DNA from: Strobilurus pachycystidiatus
Lineage: Eukaryota > Basidiomycota > Agaricomycetes > Agaricales > Physalacriaceae
Assembly: GCA_019915135.1 (NCBI GenBank)
Contig: JAHLMK010000011.1
Coordinates: 868,001-932,000, forward strand
Direction of reading: 5' to 3'
Length of the DNA: 64,000 bases
Shown here piece after piece: positions 32,168 through 43,738 of the stretch. The position numbers and the translations under genes are program-made. The notes beneath the pieces were generated by a model. The model worked only from the letters and a program-made list of their open reading frames with translations, searched no databases and was not told the DNA's origin. How positions within the stretch are numbered: position 1 is the stretch's first letter; each line of letters starts with the position of its first letter.

Positions 32168-35128
32168 ATGCCCGCCCATTATGACCGTCTAGACCAGGAA
32201 GACGACGAAGCAACGATTGCGGAGAGCACACGGTCGACCGGCACCCTGAAGCCATCGGTGTACTACGACGATGGTCCCTTCGAGGCACCCAGCTCTGACG
32301 ATGAGGAGGAGGAGGCATTTCTCGCGAAGGACCACACGGGTCCTCTGACGCCGAGCAGGGTGGAAAATGGGTTCATTCTCAACACGAGAAAGGTGCGTGC
32401 GCGTCTCTGACGACGATGAGCACGACAATGACCTTCGGTGTGCGTCCAGCGACCGTCCTCACTGCGCTTCCTCGTCATCACGCTGTGCGTGCTCATTGGC
32501 ATGGCGGCTGTCATTGGTGTTCTTGCGGCGCACAGCTATGTCGGCACGGTCTATCGACTGCCCGGGTACAAGAAAATGACCATGGATCACATCTTCAATG
32601 GTACATTCCACACGGAGCACAGGAGCCTGGCATGGGTCGCCGAAGGTGCGTGTCTCTGATGCCCATGCTGAGTGTGCGTTGATTGCATCCAGCCGGCGAC
32701 GGTGTATTCTCTATTGTGGAGGGCAACAACATCAAGCTTGTCGACCTCAAGACAAACACGACGTCCACACTCGTTTCTCTCAGCGACATCAAGGATGAGT
32801 CTGGAGTCCCTCTTGCATTCTACCAATGGAAGCTCTCTCCCGATATGGAGTATCTCCTTGTCAAGGCGAATCAACAGAAGGTACTTCACCGGTCAACAGA
32901 GTCAAAGCTGTACTTACCAGACGTTTATTCAGCAATGGAGATGGTCAAGCTTCGGCAATTATTACATTCACAACATTGCCGAGAAACAGACTCATCCAAT
33001 CATCCCGCCCAGAAACCCACCTACTACCGCTTATGCCGCTTGGTCGCCCACTGGCCAGTCCCTCGCATACGTAACTGGCAATGACCTGTATATCCTTCCT
33101 TCGCCCTCGCCGTCGGCCACACCTATCCGCATCACTTCCGATGGTTCTGAAACCCTTTTCCACGGTGTTCCCGACTGGGTCTACGAAGAAGAAATATTCT
33201 CTGCCGATTACGCTCTCTGGTGGTCACCGGCATCTACCAAACTCGCATTCCTTCGCTTCGACGAGACCCTTGTCGATGTCTTCTCCTTCCCCATCTACAA
33301 CCCGACAGACAACAGTAGCGCTGTCATTCCCTACCCGTCGGAGGTAAAGATGCGCTACCCAAAACCTGGGTACAACAATCCTCTAGTTTCGGTCCATGTT
33401 TATGATCTGTCGAGCGGGGAGAGCTCCGAGCTCGACTGGTCGGGACGCCACGATCCGAACAACAGCATCATCATGGAGGTCGCATGGGTCGCAGACGAGC
33501 AACTCATGCTCAAAGAGCTGAACAGGAATGCCGATAACGGCAGTGTAATCCTGTTTGACATGTCTGACGGCAAGACAGAGGGCCTCACTGTGAGGAGGCT
33601 GGGCAAAGAGGGCGAGGAGGCTGACGATGGTTGGGTAGAACCCATGCAGACTGTCTATCCCTTACCCAAGACGTGGGCCATTGGTGGTGATACCGCATAC
33701 CTGGATATTGTACCGACCAAGGAGGGATACAATCATATTGCTCTGTTCAGTCCTGCCAACTCCAGCATGCCATTGTTCCTGACCAGCGGTCCTTGGGAGG
33801 TGTCTGGCTCAGGTATCAAGGCGGTTGATGTGAAGAATGGTTTAGTGTACGTCTCTTTCATTCCTCCAAATTCACGCTGACAACCATTGCAGCTACTTTG
33901 AGGGAGCTGCACCAACGTCGATTGAAAGGAACCTGTACTCGGTCGCACTCCCGGCGACAGCTGGGGTGAAGATTGCCGATATGGTGCCACTGAGCTTGTC
34001 GTCCGAGCCCGCATATTTCTCGACTGACTTTTCACCGGAGGGGGGCTTCTACCTCCTCAGTTATCATGGACCAGACATTCCGTGGCAGCGCGTCATCCAA
34101 GCTGGAAATGATGAATTCAATTATGTGCTAACGGACAATGAACGACTCGCAAATGTCACCGCTGAATACGAGGCGCCAACAGTCATCCATTCGACTATTT
34201 TGAACGAGGAGGGATATGGTGAGGCAACAACCGTTGTCGCATCGTGCATCAAATCTCATTCTCTACAGAGCTGAATGTCAAGGAAATTCGCCCGCCCCGT
34301 ATGGACGACTCTGGACGCACCAAATATGCTGTCTTGTTCAAAGTGTACGGCGGACCCAACAGTCAGACGGTGACCACCAAGTTCACACGTGAATGGGAAG
34401 ACTTTGTCGCCTGTTCTCTTGAACACGTCGTCGTCATTGTTGACGGTCGAGGAACGGGCGCAAAAGGTCGGGCGCTGAGAAGACCGGTCAAGGGTAACCT
34501 CGGATTCTTCGAGACACAAGACCAGGTCTTTGCTGCTAGGCTTTGGGCGGGCAAGCCCTATGTCGACCCTCGCCGCATAGGGGTCTGGGGTTGGAGCTAT
34601 GGGGGGTTCATGGCCGCCAAGATTGTCGAAGCTGACGCTGGAATTCATACGCTTGCCATGAGTGTAGCACCTGTAACGAGTTGGAAGTTGTATGGTGAGT
34701 CACTTCATCCATATAATGGCTCCATTCTCCTAAACAGTTTTCTAAAGACTCCATTTACACTGAACGCTATATGAACCTTCCGGACCTCAACCCCGGCGGG
34801 TATATCAACGCGTCGATATCCAACGTGACCGCTTTTGACAAGGTGGATTACCTCCTCGCGCACGGAAGTGGAGACGATAATGTACACTTTGCGAACTCTG
34901 CGCATATACTGGACATGTTTACGGCGGAGAAGATCAGAGGATTCAGGTTTAGGATGTTCACTGACAGGTGCGACTTCCCATTCGCTCGTTCTTGTGAGCA
35001 TATGCTGACGAGGTGGTTGAAGTGATCATGGTATAAGTAGACGAGGTGCTAGGCAGGAAGTCTACGAGTTCTTGACGGGCTTTTTGATCGAGAAGTGGGG
35101 TAAAGGTGGGAGAAGACGTGGGTGGTAG
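32168..35128 (+). CDS. type II membrane dipeptidyl aminopeptidase (S9B, DPP IV/Dap2/Ste13 type)
   Basis: Eight exons, 32168-32392, 32450-32645, 32693-32880, 32933-33846, 33893-34218, 34269-34694, 34748-34967 and 35023-35128, encode 866 aa. An acidic cytoplasmic tail precedes one membrane anchor (SLRFLVITLCVLIGMAAVIG). Next is the eight-bladed propeller with VPDWVYEEEIF, which carries the paired Glu that binds the substrate amino terminus. The hydrolase domain has the nucleophile in GVWGWSYGGFMAAKI, the catalytic Asp in HGSGDDNVHFANS and the catalytic His in DSDHGISRRG. All three residues are present. The enzyme removes X-Pro or X-Ala dipeptides from peptides, in the vacuole or Golgi. The last intron falls just before the His codon. 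The gene ends with a short basic tail. Confidence 0.9.
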
Positions 35129-35354
35129 TGGCTTGTAGGGACTTTTCGGTAGTGTATATCTAAGATATAATAGCATATTTATCTGGCGCGACAGTGGAAC
35201 AGTAATCATCTGGCGACAATTCCAACTCGTAAGTAAGTAGAAATTGTAAAAAGTTACGAAAAGACTTCTTGATCACCGACGATCATCATCATACAGAATG
35301 CTCTCCTCTCCTTGATAATTGCCTCCCCATTCTTACGTGCCCAATCCAATTTAG

Positions 35355-36352
35355 ATGGATCCATCTCTCGCCTGCATTCAGCCCACTGTCTACGGTGGTC
35401 GGGGAGTGTTCGCAGCCAAACCGTTACCCAAGGATACGCTGATTCTCACCGCCACGCCTTACGCCTCCGTCATCTATCGCGTGTATCGCAAAGAAGTCTG
35501 CGCAGAATGCCTCGCCTACGCCTTCGATGCCAACAGAAACACTTGGAACATCAAGCATGATCCTGCTGGTGTATGGTTCTGCTCCCCGTCCTGCCGGGAC
35601 GCATGGCTTTCACAACACGGAACTCTAGAGGAGGCCCTTCATCAGGTCGTAGAACGGCTGTCCCAAATGAAAAGGGCAGGAACGATTCCGGCAGTGGCCC
35701 CAATCCCGACGCTGCCAACGCAGCAAAACATCGACGACGCGTGGAACGGCCCGTTGACCTTCTCAACGTCTCTGTCGGAATTGGAACTCGATACAGTGCG
35801 ATTCGTTATCTCGGCAATCCTCAGGCGAACTCGGTATCCCGATACGTGGTCGGATCTCCTCAATCTGCAGGACAACGAATTGGCGTACATCCGTGCACAC
35901 CCGGAGGGATTGGCGTCCTTTCTGCGCATCGGCACGTTCGTATGTCAAGCCCTGAAAGACCACAAGTTTGACTTTGATGTCCTTGGGATGGTTCGGCAAA
36001 TTCTCGCGCGCGATCAGGGAAATGTCTTCGGGATGTATGAGATGGAAGGGGACACTGAGATGTTTGGGTTTGCGATGTACGCGTGGGGATCTTATTTCAA
36101 CCATGGTGTGTTCGATGCGAGGGGTTGATTCTATGCGCTCGCTGATATCGTTTGATATTAGACTGCACGCCTAATTTACGCAAGGAACGGCGGAAACGCT
36201 CAATGGAATTCTACACAGCTCGTGATATCGAAGAGGGCGAAGAGTTATGCATAAGCTACATAGACATCAAGGATCCAGTCTCACAGCGTCAAGAAGAGCT
36301 CTTCAGGGAGTGGTATTTCCAATGTATATGTCGAAGATGTCAAGTAGAGTGA
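35355..36352 (+). CDS. SET-domain protein (SMYD/Set6-like methyltransferase)
   Basis: Exons 35355-36105 and 36162-36352 join to 313 aa. [20 protein letters not shown] is the N-terminal SET strand. A Cys-rich insert ([21 protein letters not shown]) resembles a reduced MYND zinc finger. SET-C carries [12 protein letters not shown] (the NHxCxPN pseudoknot motif, NHDCTPN) and [12 protein letters not shown] (the GEELxxxY motif). The post-SET part ends [11 protein letters not shown]. Such proteins methylate lysines on histones or ribosomal and translation factors. The stop overlaps a good donor (AGA/GTGAGT); splicing to the AG at about 36,400 would instead give a tail ending LLDRASGLT with a stop at about 36,453. 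Both ends are plausible. Confidence 0.8.
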
Positions 36353-36678
36353 GTCAACGTTCTGTGTGTATGCCTCTCCAACTCAGTTGTTGTGTAGAAC
36401 AGGACCATAATAATGACCGTAAGTTGCTAGATAGAGCGAGCGGTCTGACATAGACCTATATACGAACGTGCTCCCTGCTCATAGAATAATTGTTGCATAG
36501 ATCACTATTCTACTTCATCAATCTAGAGTCAAGTGGACAACACGAACGTACGCCGAACAATAGAGATCTTCAATGTCAATGGGCGTTCCTGCGCCTCCAG
36601 CTGAGCATCTGCATCAGGGCCTGTCGTTCAACAGCATAAATTCTGGCCCATCCTAAAGTTACGCGCTTACACCTATAA
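36353..36678. other. intergenic region between convergent SET and kinase genes
   Basis: It holds the 3' ends of both genes, possibly including a last exon of the SET gene up to about 36,453. Nothing else seen. Confidence 0.4.
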
Positions 36679-38056
36679 CTAGCTGTGGGAAGACTGGTCA
36701 AGCAACCCTTCTCTCTCCATTTTCTCCTGAACGAGATGATAGCGAGAAATGAGAGGATGAAATCCGTTCGTTGGGTCGAGGTGGAGTTTTTGGGATAAGC
36801 AAGGAGCCTCGTAGGACGACCGGGTCCTGGGAAGCAGAGAAACGAAGAAGGCTGAGAATAGATAGTGTAGACGATTCAGTGCTGTAGAATTCAGACGGTG
36901 TACAGCCTGCTTATTGTCACCATCGAGCGATGCAGCCAGAGTAGAGTCCGAGGTGGAGGGAGAACCGTTTGATTTGGGATGTCGTTCCCAGTCCTGGAGA
37001 GCATCTAGATACTCTTCCGATTGAAGGACGTTACCCAGTACGGCCCCAATATCCTCTGCGCGCATGTCAATCTCTTCCATATGACCGATGATTCGATCGT
37101 CGAGTCCACCAGCACGCAAAGGCTCGCGGTAAGGCAGGTGGTTCTTAGGTGGACCGTCAAATGAGCGTGTCATCCAAGGATGATTGAGGACTTCGGTCAG
37201 TGTCGCGCGCTTCATGGGATCCGGGGCAAGCATAGAGTGGAGGAGATTCTTGCAAGACGCGCTCAAGTGAGCTGGGTAACGCACCCGCCCGCGCTTGATC
37301 TGGGCCCGCAGCCCTTGGATAGTGCGGTCGTCGAAGGGCACTCTGCCACAAACGAGAATGTGGAGCACAACACCAAAGTTCCATACGTCGACTTTGGGAC
37401 CGATGTACGGCTGGGCGTCGAGAATCTCGGGGGCGACAAAGATGGAGCCGCACATTGTGGAGAGAAGGGCATTCGGTTCGTAGACGTTCGCGAGCCCAAA
37501 GTCGACGAGCTTGATATCACCCGCGTCTGTAATGAGGATGTCCTCGAGTTTGAGGTCTGAAAAGTGTATGAGTGGGAAGATGTGGGCAGGGACAAGCCAA
37601 GGTGAACCTCGATGAACAATATTATTGCGATGACAATACTCCAATGCGCTCCCGATCTGGCGAGCAAACTTGCGGGCCACCCTTTCCTTCAAGCGCCCGT
37701 GCTCAATAACATAGTCGAGCATAGAGCCATTCTCGACATAGTCGAAGACCAGATAATGGTGATTCTGGTCAACGATCTTCTCTCGCATACAGCATATATG
37801 AGGATGGTGTAACAGCGTCGAAATGGTGGCTTCGCGGATGGCACGCATCTCCTGAGTAGGAGTAATCTTCGACCCCGAGCGGGGTATTATCTTGACTACA
37901 TACTAGATGAAGCTATCAGCAATCAAACCGGTAGCAAGACACAACAGAGAGTCACACCTGGTTTCCCGACGTGTTGTGGGTGGCCAACTTGACCGTGGCT
38001 GAGCTCCCTTGCCCCAGCGTTCTACCGAGCATGTAATCTCCAATGTTGTTTGTCAT
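36679..38056 (-). CDS. short, divergent KIN1/PAR-1-like protein kinase
   Basis: Exons 38056-37958, 37902-37608 and 37556-36679 encode 423 aa from MTNNIGDYM. Kinase landmarks: glycine loop LGRTLGQGSSATVKLA; VVKIIPRSG with the ATP-anchoring Lys; EMRAIREATISTLLHHPHI; catalytic loop HRDLKLEDILI; DFGLANVYEPN; CGSIFVAPEIL; and VDVWNFGVVLHILVCGRVPF. The post-kinase segment PYREPLRAGGLDDRIIGHM is typical of Kin1 orthologues, which act in cell polarity and septation. Unusual points: the Asn of HRDLKxxN is Asp, the third Gly of the loop is Ala, and the long C-terminal half with the KA1 domain of true Kin1 (about 1,000 aa) is missing. It is probably a diverged paralogue, perhaps with weak or no catalysis. 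A longer N-terminus beginning near 38,140 is possible through a very short intron. Confidence 0.75.
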
Positions 38057-38519
38057 TGACCAGGTCGTGTCCTCCGGGATGTGGTATGCATCTGCTCTGC
38101 TGACGTTATACCTTACCGCGGTACACCCATCGACGCGCCCATGATTAAAAAGACTGGAACCCTGAGTCGTCGGACACTCTGCCTTGGGCGCAGCTTGGCG
38201 CTATCTCTTTTTTTCTTTGTGTAGTGGACGATCGAAATGGTTCAGGACAAACAATGTTTCGGCGGAAAGCGAGTTTGTCTCGACTCTCCATGAATGATGG
38301 TCTACTAAGTCTGACAGACACAAAATACAGGGCAAAACCTACAAGTAATCTACACACAACATTGGTACAATGTACAAGAGCGTTGATATAAACTAAACAG
38401 AACATGACCATCTGAGCCCAGTAGTTCCAGTCACAGTGCTTCCACATCTCGCTGAGAACCAATAAGCACGAATGTACATTATTCGCAAAGAAGAGGAAGA
38501 CTGACATAACCACGCCACG
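38057..38519. other. region upstream of the kinase and downstream of the GH16 pseudogene
   Basis: It contains the kinase promoter, a possible upstream start (MGASMGVPR near 38,140 on the minus strand) and the eroded 3' end of the GH16 pseudogene. No intact gene seen. Confidence 0.35.
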
Positions 38520-40017
38520 GTTATAATCATCTTCTCCCCAGGAGGCGTACCGAATAGCCTGGGAGGACGCAAAGTCCCCCCTCGGTCGAAGAATGGCTGG
38601 TTCAATTCGATGTGCAGAAGCGTGTGAAGCCGCGAGTCCACGTATATGCGCCTAAAGCCTTGAAGACATAGGCGCGCTATGAAAAGAAAGAACGCTCACA
38701 AAAAGTCCTCAGTCCATTCCAACATACGTATGGAAATCCTGATTGACTTCTTTCTGCGCTCCGTCCACCAGCTGTATGTCTTTGAAGCGCCGTTCATGAA
38801 AGCTACGGGCCCCCAGTTGAGCGTGCCTTGGACGTAGTTTAAACCTCTGACCAAAAGTTCACCGACATTCTAAAGCCAATCTCAAGCAGAGACAAACCGG
38901 TAAGTATACTTCAGCCCATTGCCGCCCCTACGATATCAATCTTGCCGCTGAGCGGCCAAGACCCGCAGACATTACCCACAGGAGGCATCCATATCGCGGG
39001 CCACATCTTTGCAACGAATACATCTCTGCGACGAACTCAGCAGAGATCAATGAGAAACTTCGAGCATCACACTCACCCAGTCACCAAGAGGCATCTTCGC
39101 CTTGACTTCGACTCTCCGTATTGGAAACTCGACCGTCCCCGCGTCCTTAGTCAAGCACTCTACACAAAGTTGATTACTGTTGCGGTCGTCGCGTTACTGA
39201 CGGCGCTGCAGGCCTATCATATGCGTCCGCATCGAACTCGCCAGGGCGATAGTTATAAACACTGATGATGCCGCTGTCGGTGGTATGCCGAGTACTTCCT
39301 TGGGTGAGATTGTACGTGCATCCGGTGATGTTGTAGATGGAATTGTCGAAGATGGCGTCCATGAGTCCATGCCAATGATGTCGGAAGGGAGGATCGGTAC
39401 AATGTACAGGTGTCCGCCCTTAGCATAAACATAGGAGTGTTTGCTACTGTCCGTCGCCATCTCGAACTGTCCGTTTCCGTTAAAGCGATGAGCGATGAGA
39501 CAAAGGCGATCTATGACAAGGAGGAAGAACCCAAAACCGCTCATGTCCACCTCCCGAAGAAAGGTGTCACCGTCGCCGAACACCTTGGACGCGTCGCTGA
39601 AGTCTTCATCGAGCACGAGCCAAAGTGGTTTACTGTCCAGACGCATGTAGTCGTAGCTAACGTAGCACTGCACGCGCCCCGCGACAACGCCGACCATGAT
39701 CATTGGCTACGTCAAGAAGTACGGCACCGTCTCCCGCACGCTCCTGTTGTCTTGCCAGGGCTTGAACTGGTCACCATGGTCGACCGCATCCGATTCAGCT
39801 TTAGGCGCAGCGGGGAGGACGAGGCGACGCGCCCAACGGCTTCGGCGTACATGCCGGAGCCATCCGACCTCGTAGTCGCCACGGACAGCGTCGAGTCATT
39901 GCGGTGAAAGCAGCCAGGGTATTGGACGGACTTGGGCGTGGCGAACGGGCCGTTGAGAGAGGAGACGCTGCTCGCCGGCGTGTGTTCCTCGTCGGCAATG
40001 TCGGAGGATACTGACAC
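38520..40017 (-). pseudogene. decayed GH16 glucanase/transglycosylase gene (KRE6/SKN1-like)
   Basis: Minus-strand fragments follow the order of a fungal membrane-anchored GH16 protein. They are a Ser-rich N-terminus (SDIADEEHTPASSVSSLNG), a hydrophobic anchor ending PMIMVGVVAG, then LWLVLDEDFSD, REVDMSGFG, YNITGCTYNLTQGS, ACSAVSNATTATVIN, VEVKAKMPLGDW, SWPLSGKIDIV and NWGPVAF. The frame is broken repeatedly. TAG replaces an expected Trp codon at 39,707-39,709, a shift occurs near 39,225, and stops occur at 39,160-39,162 and 39,151-39,153. The active-site motif, normally GEIDIVEARG, reads GKIDIVGAAM at about 38,920-38,951, so both catalytic Glu are lost. Some splice sites survive, which suggests fairly recent decay. 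Intact relatives build or remodel beta-1,6/1,3-glucan in the wall. Confidence 0.75.
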
Positions 40018-42602
40018 AGTGGTTTGATGGAGAAATGCACCAAGCCCTCTGTGCGGCGTACGAAATTATCAATATCTCATCGGCAGACATTGCTGCCTTG
40101 TCGCGCTGCTTCGTTCATTGTGAATCGGCACACAAGCTTTGGTCGCGGTGGCTGCCAGAGGAATGCAGCGAGAACGCTTCGGTTCGATGTTGGCGGTGAG
40201 AGGACAACGTTTTCGGAGGAATATCCATTGACCCTGACTTACATCAATTCGTTTTTCGTTCAGTTCCGCGTCCAGCACGCGAAATCTCGGCACATATGAG
40301 GTCTGACTAGGGCGACTAGGGCTACTATCCTCGCTACTGGATGCGATGGGTCGAAGGCGGCACTCTGATAATCACCAACTGTCAGACGAACAACCGGCCG
40401 CACTGGAGGCTATATGCACTGCAGACAACTTTCTATCTCAGCGAGTGACTTTTGCAGTGGCTCTAGTGGCGCCGGTCCGTCGTCGAGGCTATCTCACCCC
40501 CGTCTATCGCAACCTGTAGTATGCGGACCTTCGCCGAATACATCTCCAAATCCAGCATACAATGTAGGAGCCACCCTACAGACTGCAGCCAACGGCAGAT
40601 TGGACCTGACCCAGAAATTGCCGACATATCGCTGTCTTCTCTCTCCCTCTAATAACGAGTAAATAGACAGGATTCGGAGGATGTTAGAACGCAGTACTTC
40701 GGTTTCGTCGAGGACAAGCTTTCAGGTGGGCGATTACCCTAGAATCCTGTTCAGCTGCATACCACTACTACTCATGGTGTTGGCATCGAAGCGCTTTGAC
40801 TCCCATTGGTCTGGCTTGAGTTGAGCTATAACATAACCAGATAGACAGTCCCTCGGCCACCTCGGCGTCGAATCGGGATACTTTCGAAAAACCTGTTCTG
40901 GATTCGGGGCAGTTGGACAACGAGCTCGTCGCAGTCACAGCAATGTGTCGGGTCTTCTGTCTTCTGGAGAATTCTTCCCTTCGACTTGTAACGTGTGGCG
41001 CACTTCCGATCAACCCTGGACGGATATTACTGTTCTTCGGTCTCTCTTTGGCGCGATTATACTCGCTAAGACTACTCTACGAGGCATCTTGGGTCCGCTA
41101 CGGAACAAGGTCAATGCTGCTATAAGTCATGCTTCGAGCTTGGTAAGCGTTACCAGTACAACTATTCTTCTCTGCCTCATGCATGAAGCCTAGACGTCGG
41201 TTTCCGTTTGGACGGAGAAGAGCCTTTGAACACAGACGCCACGAATGATCATAGAGGAAGCTGCCCATGACGAGTTCGCCCTGCCGTCGATCCTGAAGTT
41301 CAGACCGTTTCGGCCGCCATCTGTTTCTCCTACGTATCATGGGTTAACCCTTCTCTCCCAGGCGGAAATGTCGGATGATCGCTGGGAAAAGCTAGACTGG
41401 AATGTTGCTTCATGTCTCCAATCCAGTAAAGTGAGGTCATCTAGGCCACCTACTTAGGCCACATTGAAACGTTCTCATCGAAGACTCTGTGGACCGAGGA
41501 TGAATTGCTTTGCAGACTTGAGCAGGAGAATCTGCGAGAACGAGTGAGCTATTGATCTCGGTGACAAAATCATTTGGTCGGGTGATACTCGCTCTTTCCC
41601 TATTTCTGACATTTCATTCATTTTGGAACCCGAATGGGAGCGGGTCGTTCGACTCAGGACGGCCGTGAGTAGCTTGATGACGGACCTTCCAATGACAACG
41701 GCCGAAGGTTTCGTTCCAGATGTATGGAGATGCGCCATAGCTTCGTCTCATTGACCTTCAGGCCTGCTGAGTACTGTGAGTACCAATACTATTGAAATCA
41801 AACGCGGTTATGCTGCTTGCCTCACCTTCTTCCGGTTTCGTTGCCTCAGACTTTCCGGGAGCATCCACATCCATCACCGATGTCAACTGTATTCAACTTC
41901 GTCATCGAACGAAACCCATTTCCCTAAATAGGATATGACTTCGGTCGTGCTGCCTAAGTATTCCGACGGAACCTTATCATGAACAGTTTGCGGGAACTTC
42001 ATGACTGTGGGAAGATACGTAGACCTGACAGACTGCCTCTCGGTCAGGCCTCAGGTAGGAGCCGCATCACAAGCAACGCTGAACGCCGCCTAGATAGGTC
42101 TCATATTTTACTCTGACAGCTCCAACTGCTCAAGGCGCAAGGAGATTGGGGGTCCGCTGCACGGTCATCGAAGTGGAAGCGCTTACTCTCTCCCATAGTG
42201 CACCTGACCGCAACGTACTGACTAGATTGGTTGACGGGATGACATCGTCGAGCAATCGGAGCTCTCTGGTTGTTGTATAGCCACAGGTTCATTCTCTCTC
42301 CATGGGCTTGTTCTTGTCCCTTTCGCGGAAAGCGCCAGCGAAATTCCCCACAGTTTTTCAGAGCCCCATGGCTTTATTGTGTTGAAAGGGTCCTCGCGTG
42401 CAGTCGTTGGTTCCCTTCTGGTTCCCTTGAAACGTCCATCATCTTGATAAGTAGTCTTTTGACGGGGTTAGCAGCCATTTCGGCAATAGCCAATGACGGC
42501 CTCACAAATATTCGCCTCCGCGCTGGGATCCCTATAAGAACGCTCATTCTCAATAGCATCCTCTCACCTTCCCTTTACCCGCCTCCTCCACAGATACCTA
42601 TC
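40018..42602. other. 2.6 kb of degenerate DNA without an intact gene
   Basis: No frame longer than about 90 codons looks coding, apart from a poorly supported leader in front of the gene at 42603. Several short stretches read like protein but are cut by stops and shifts, for example SDDRWEKLDWNVASCLQ near 41,370, TLWTEDELLCRLEQENLRE near 41,490 and EWERVVRLRTAVSSLMTDLP near 41,630, all on the plus strand. They may be remains of one old gene or element. I recognise no transposase, reverse transcriptase or terminal repeat. Confidence 0.4.
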
Positions 42603-43401
42603 ATGTCATACATTTACTCGCAAGGCTTTGAATCCTCCGGTGTCGAGCCCATTACCATCCCGGACCGCAACAAGATCAGCTCAAAGTCAATCGACTTGAA
42701 AGACGAACATGGTTCGTGCGTCGTATCCCGTGTACTTTCCCATGCTGATGCCGAGATCATAGTCCTCTCCGTCGCAAAGTTGATAATAACGCACAACGTC
42801 ATCCGCCGCCAACTCATGAGTGTCATCGGCAAGGCGCCGACGGTCACGCCCGCGAACCAGGAGGCCTTCCTGAAATACGCCAGTTTTGCTGCCTGGCTTA
42901 TCAGGGCATACCTCAGATCCACCACGGACCTCTTCCTGTTCAGCTCTTTACACGAGAGCAACAGCATACCTCCCTATGTAGCGGATTTCGAGCATCAGCT
43001 CGCCATCGCGCCTATTGAATGTGATTCACTGCCTCTCCACGACGACGCCTGGACAGGCCGCGAAATCGCCTTGGCTGCCCAGCGTTTGTCGGATACTCTA
43101 TTGCCCCATCTCGATCGACGGGAGGCTACGCTCAAAGCGACTGCAAAGGGAATGCCCGTGCAGGCCTTCAGAGAAGCGCAGGGGGATATGGTGAAGACGA
43201 TCAAGGACTCGAAAGTTGGACAATCCTTTGCGTTGGCGATGGTTGCCGCGCATCAGACGAAAGCCGAAACCGCCCTGTTTCCGTCAGTGTCGAAGATGGC
43301 TGGCGCTGTGGTGTACGGCCGGTATGTCCATTTCGCTTGCACCTGGGGTGAGACTTGACTGACGTTGTGCATCAATCAGTTGGACCAAGTTTGCCAAGTA
43401 A
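42603..43401 (+). CDS. hypothetical protein, 246 aa
   Basis: Exons 42603-43321 and 43380-43401 join in frame across a 58-nt intron; the second exon adds only the last residues WTKFAK. The ATG (MSYIYSQGFESS) follows the sequence CCTATC. The protein is mostly helical in appearance, with VSRVLSHADAEIIVLSVAK, FLKYASFAAWLIRAYLR and a Lys/Ala-rich C-terminus (FREAQGDMVKTIKDSKVG). There is no signal peptide, membrane anchor or known motif. The frame continues upstream of the ATG to about 42,270 but that part has non-coding character. I do not recognise a family; it may be lineage-specific. Confidence 0.55.
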
Positions 43402-43738
43402 CACATGAACGAGACCATGAGTTTGTAACCTGTACCATAAGTAGTGTGACATATAGGTGACTTATCTTCTCGTCGTCCAAGTCCACTTTCGTGTCCAGTG
43501 GCTTGATTGCCTCTGTTACAGGATGCTACCTATCCAATGTGTAGAGGGTGTTAATAATATTTCAACATACACGAGAGCCGCTCTGGCCTGTTAGACAGAA
43601 CAGTGACATTGCGCTTGAGCACCTGAGAAGGTATATATAGGTGCAAGTCCAACAAACTGACAGTCACTTATGAAGATAACGAAAGCAATAAGGAGTAAAA
43701 GATAAGATAGAAGTAGCTCAATAATAAAATATCCAAGC
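43402..43738. other. intergenic region between convergent genes
   Basis: A/T-rich 3' flanks of two convergent genes. GGTATATATAGG near 43,630 looks like a TATA element but has no downstream start codon in a convincing frame. Confidence 0.4.

Noticed and set aside
40414..40662. 82-codon frame considered as a gene in the degenerate region
   Set aside because: No splice partners, no domain, and surrounding sequence is full of stops.
43625..43640. TATATATA motif as a promoter
   Set aside because: It lies between the 3' ends of two convergent genes with no downstream coding start.
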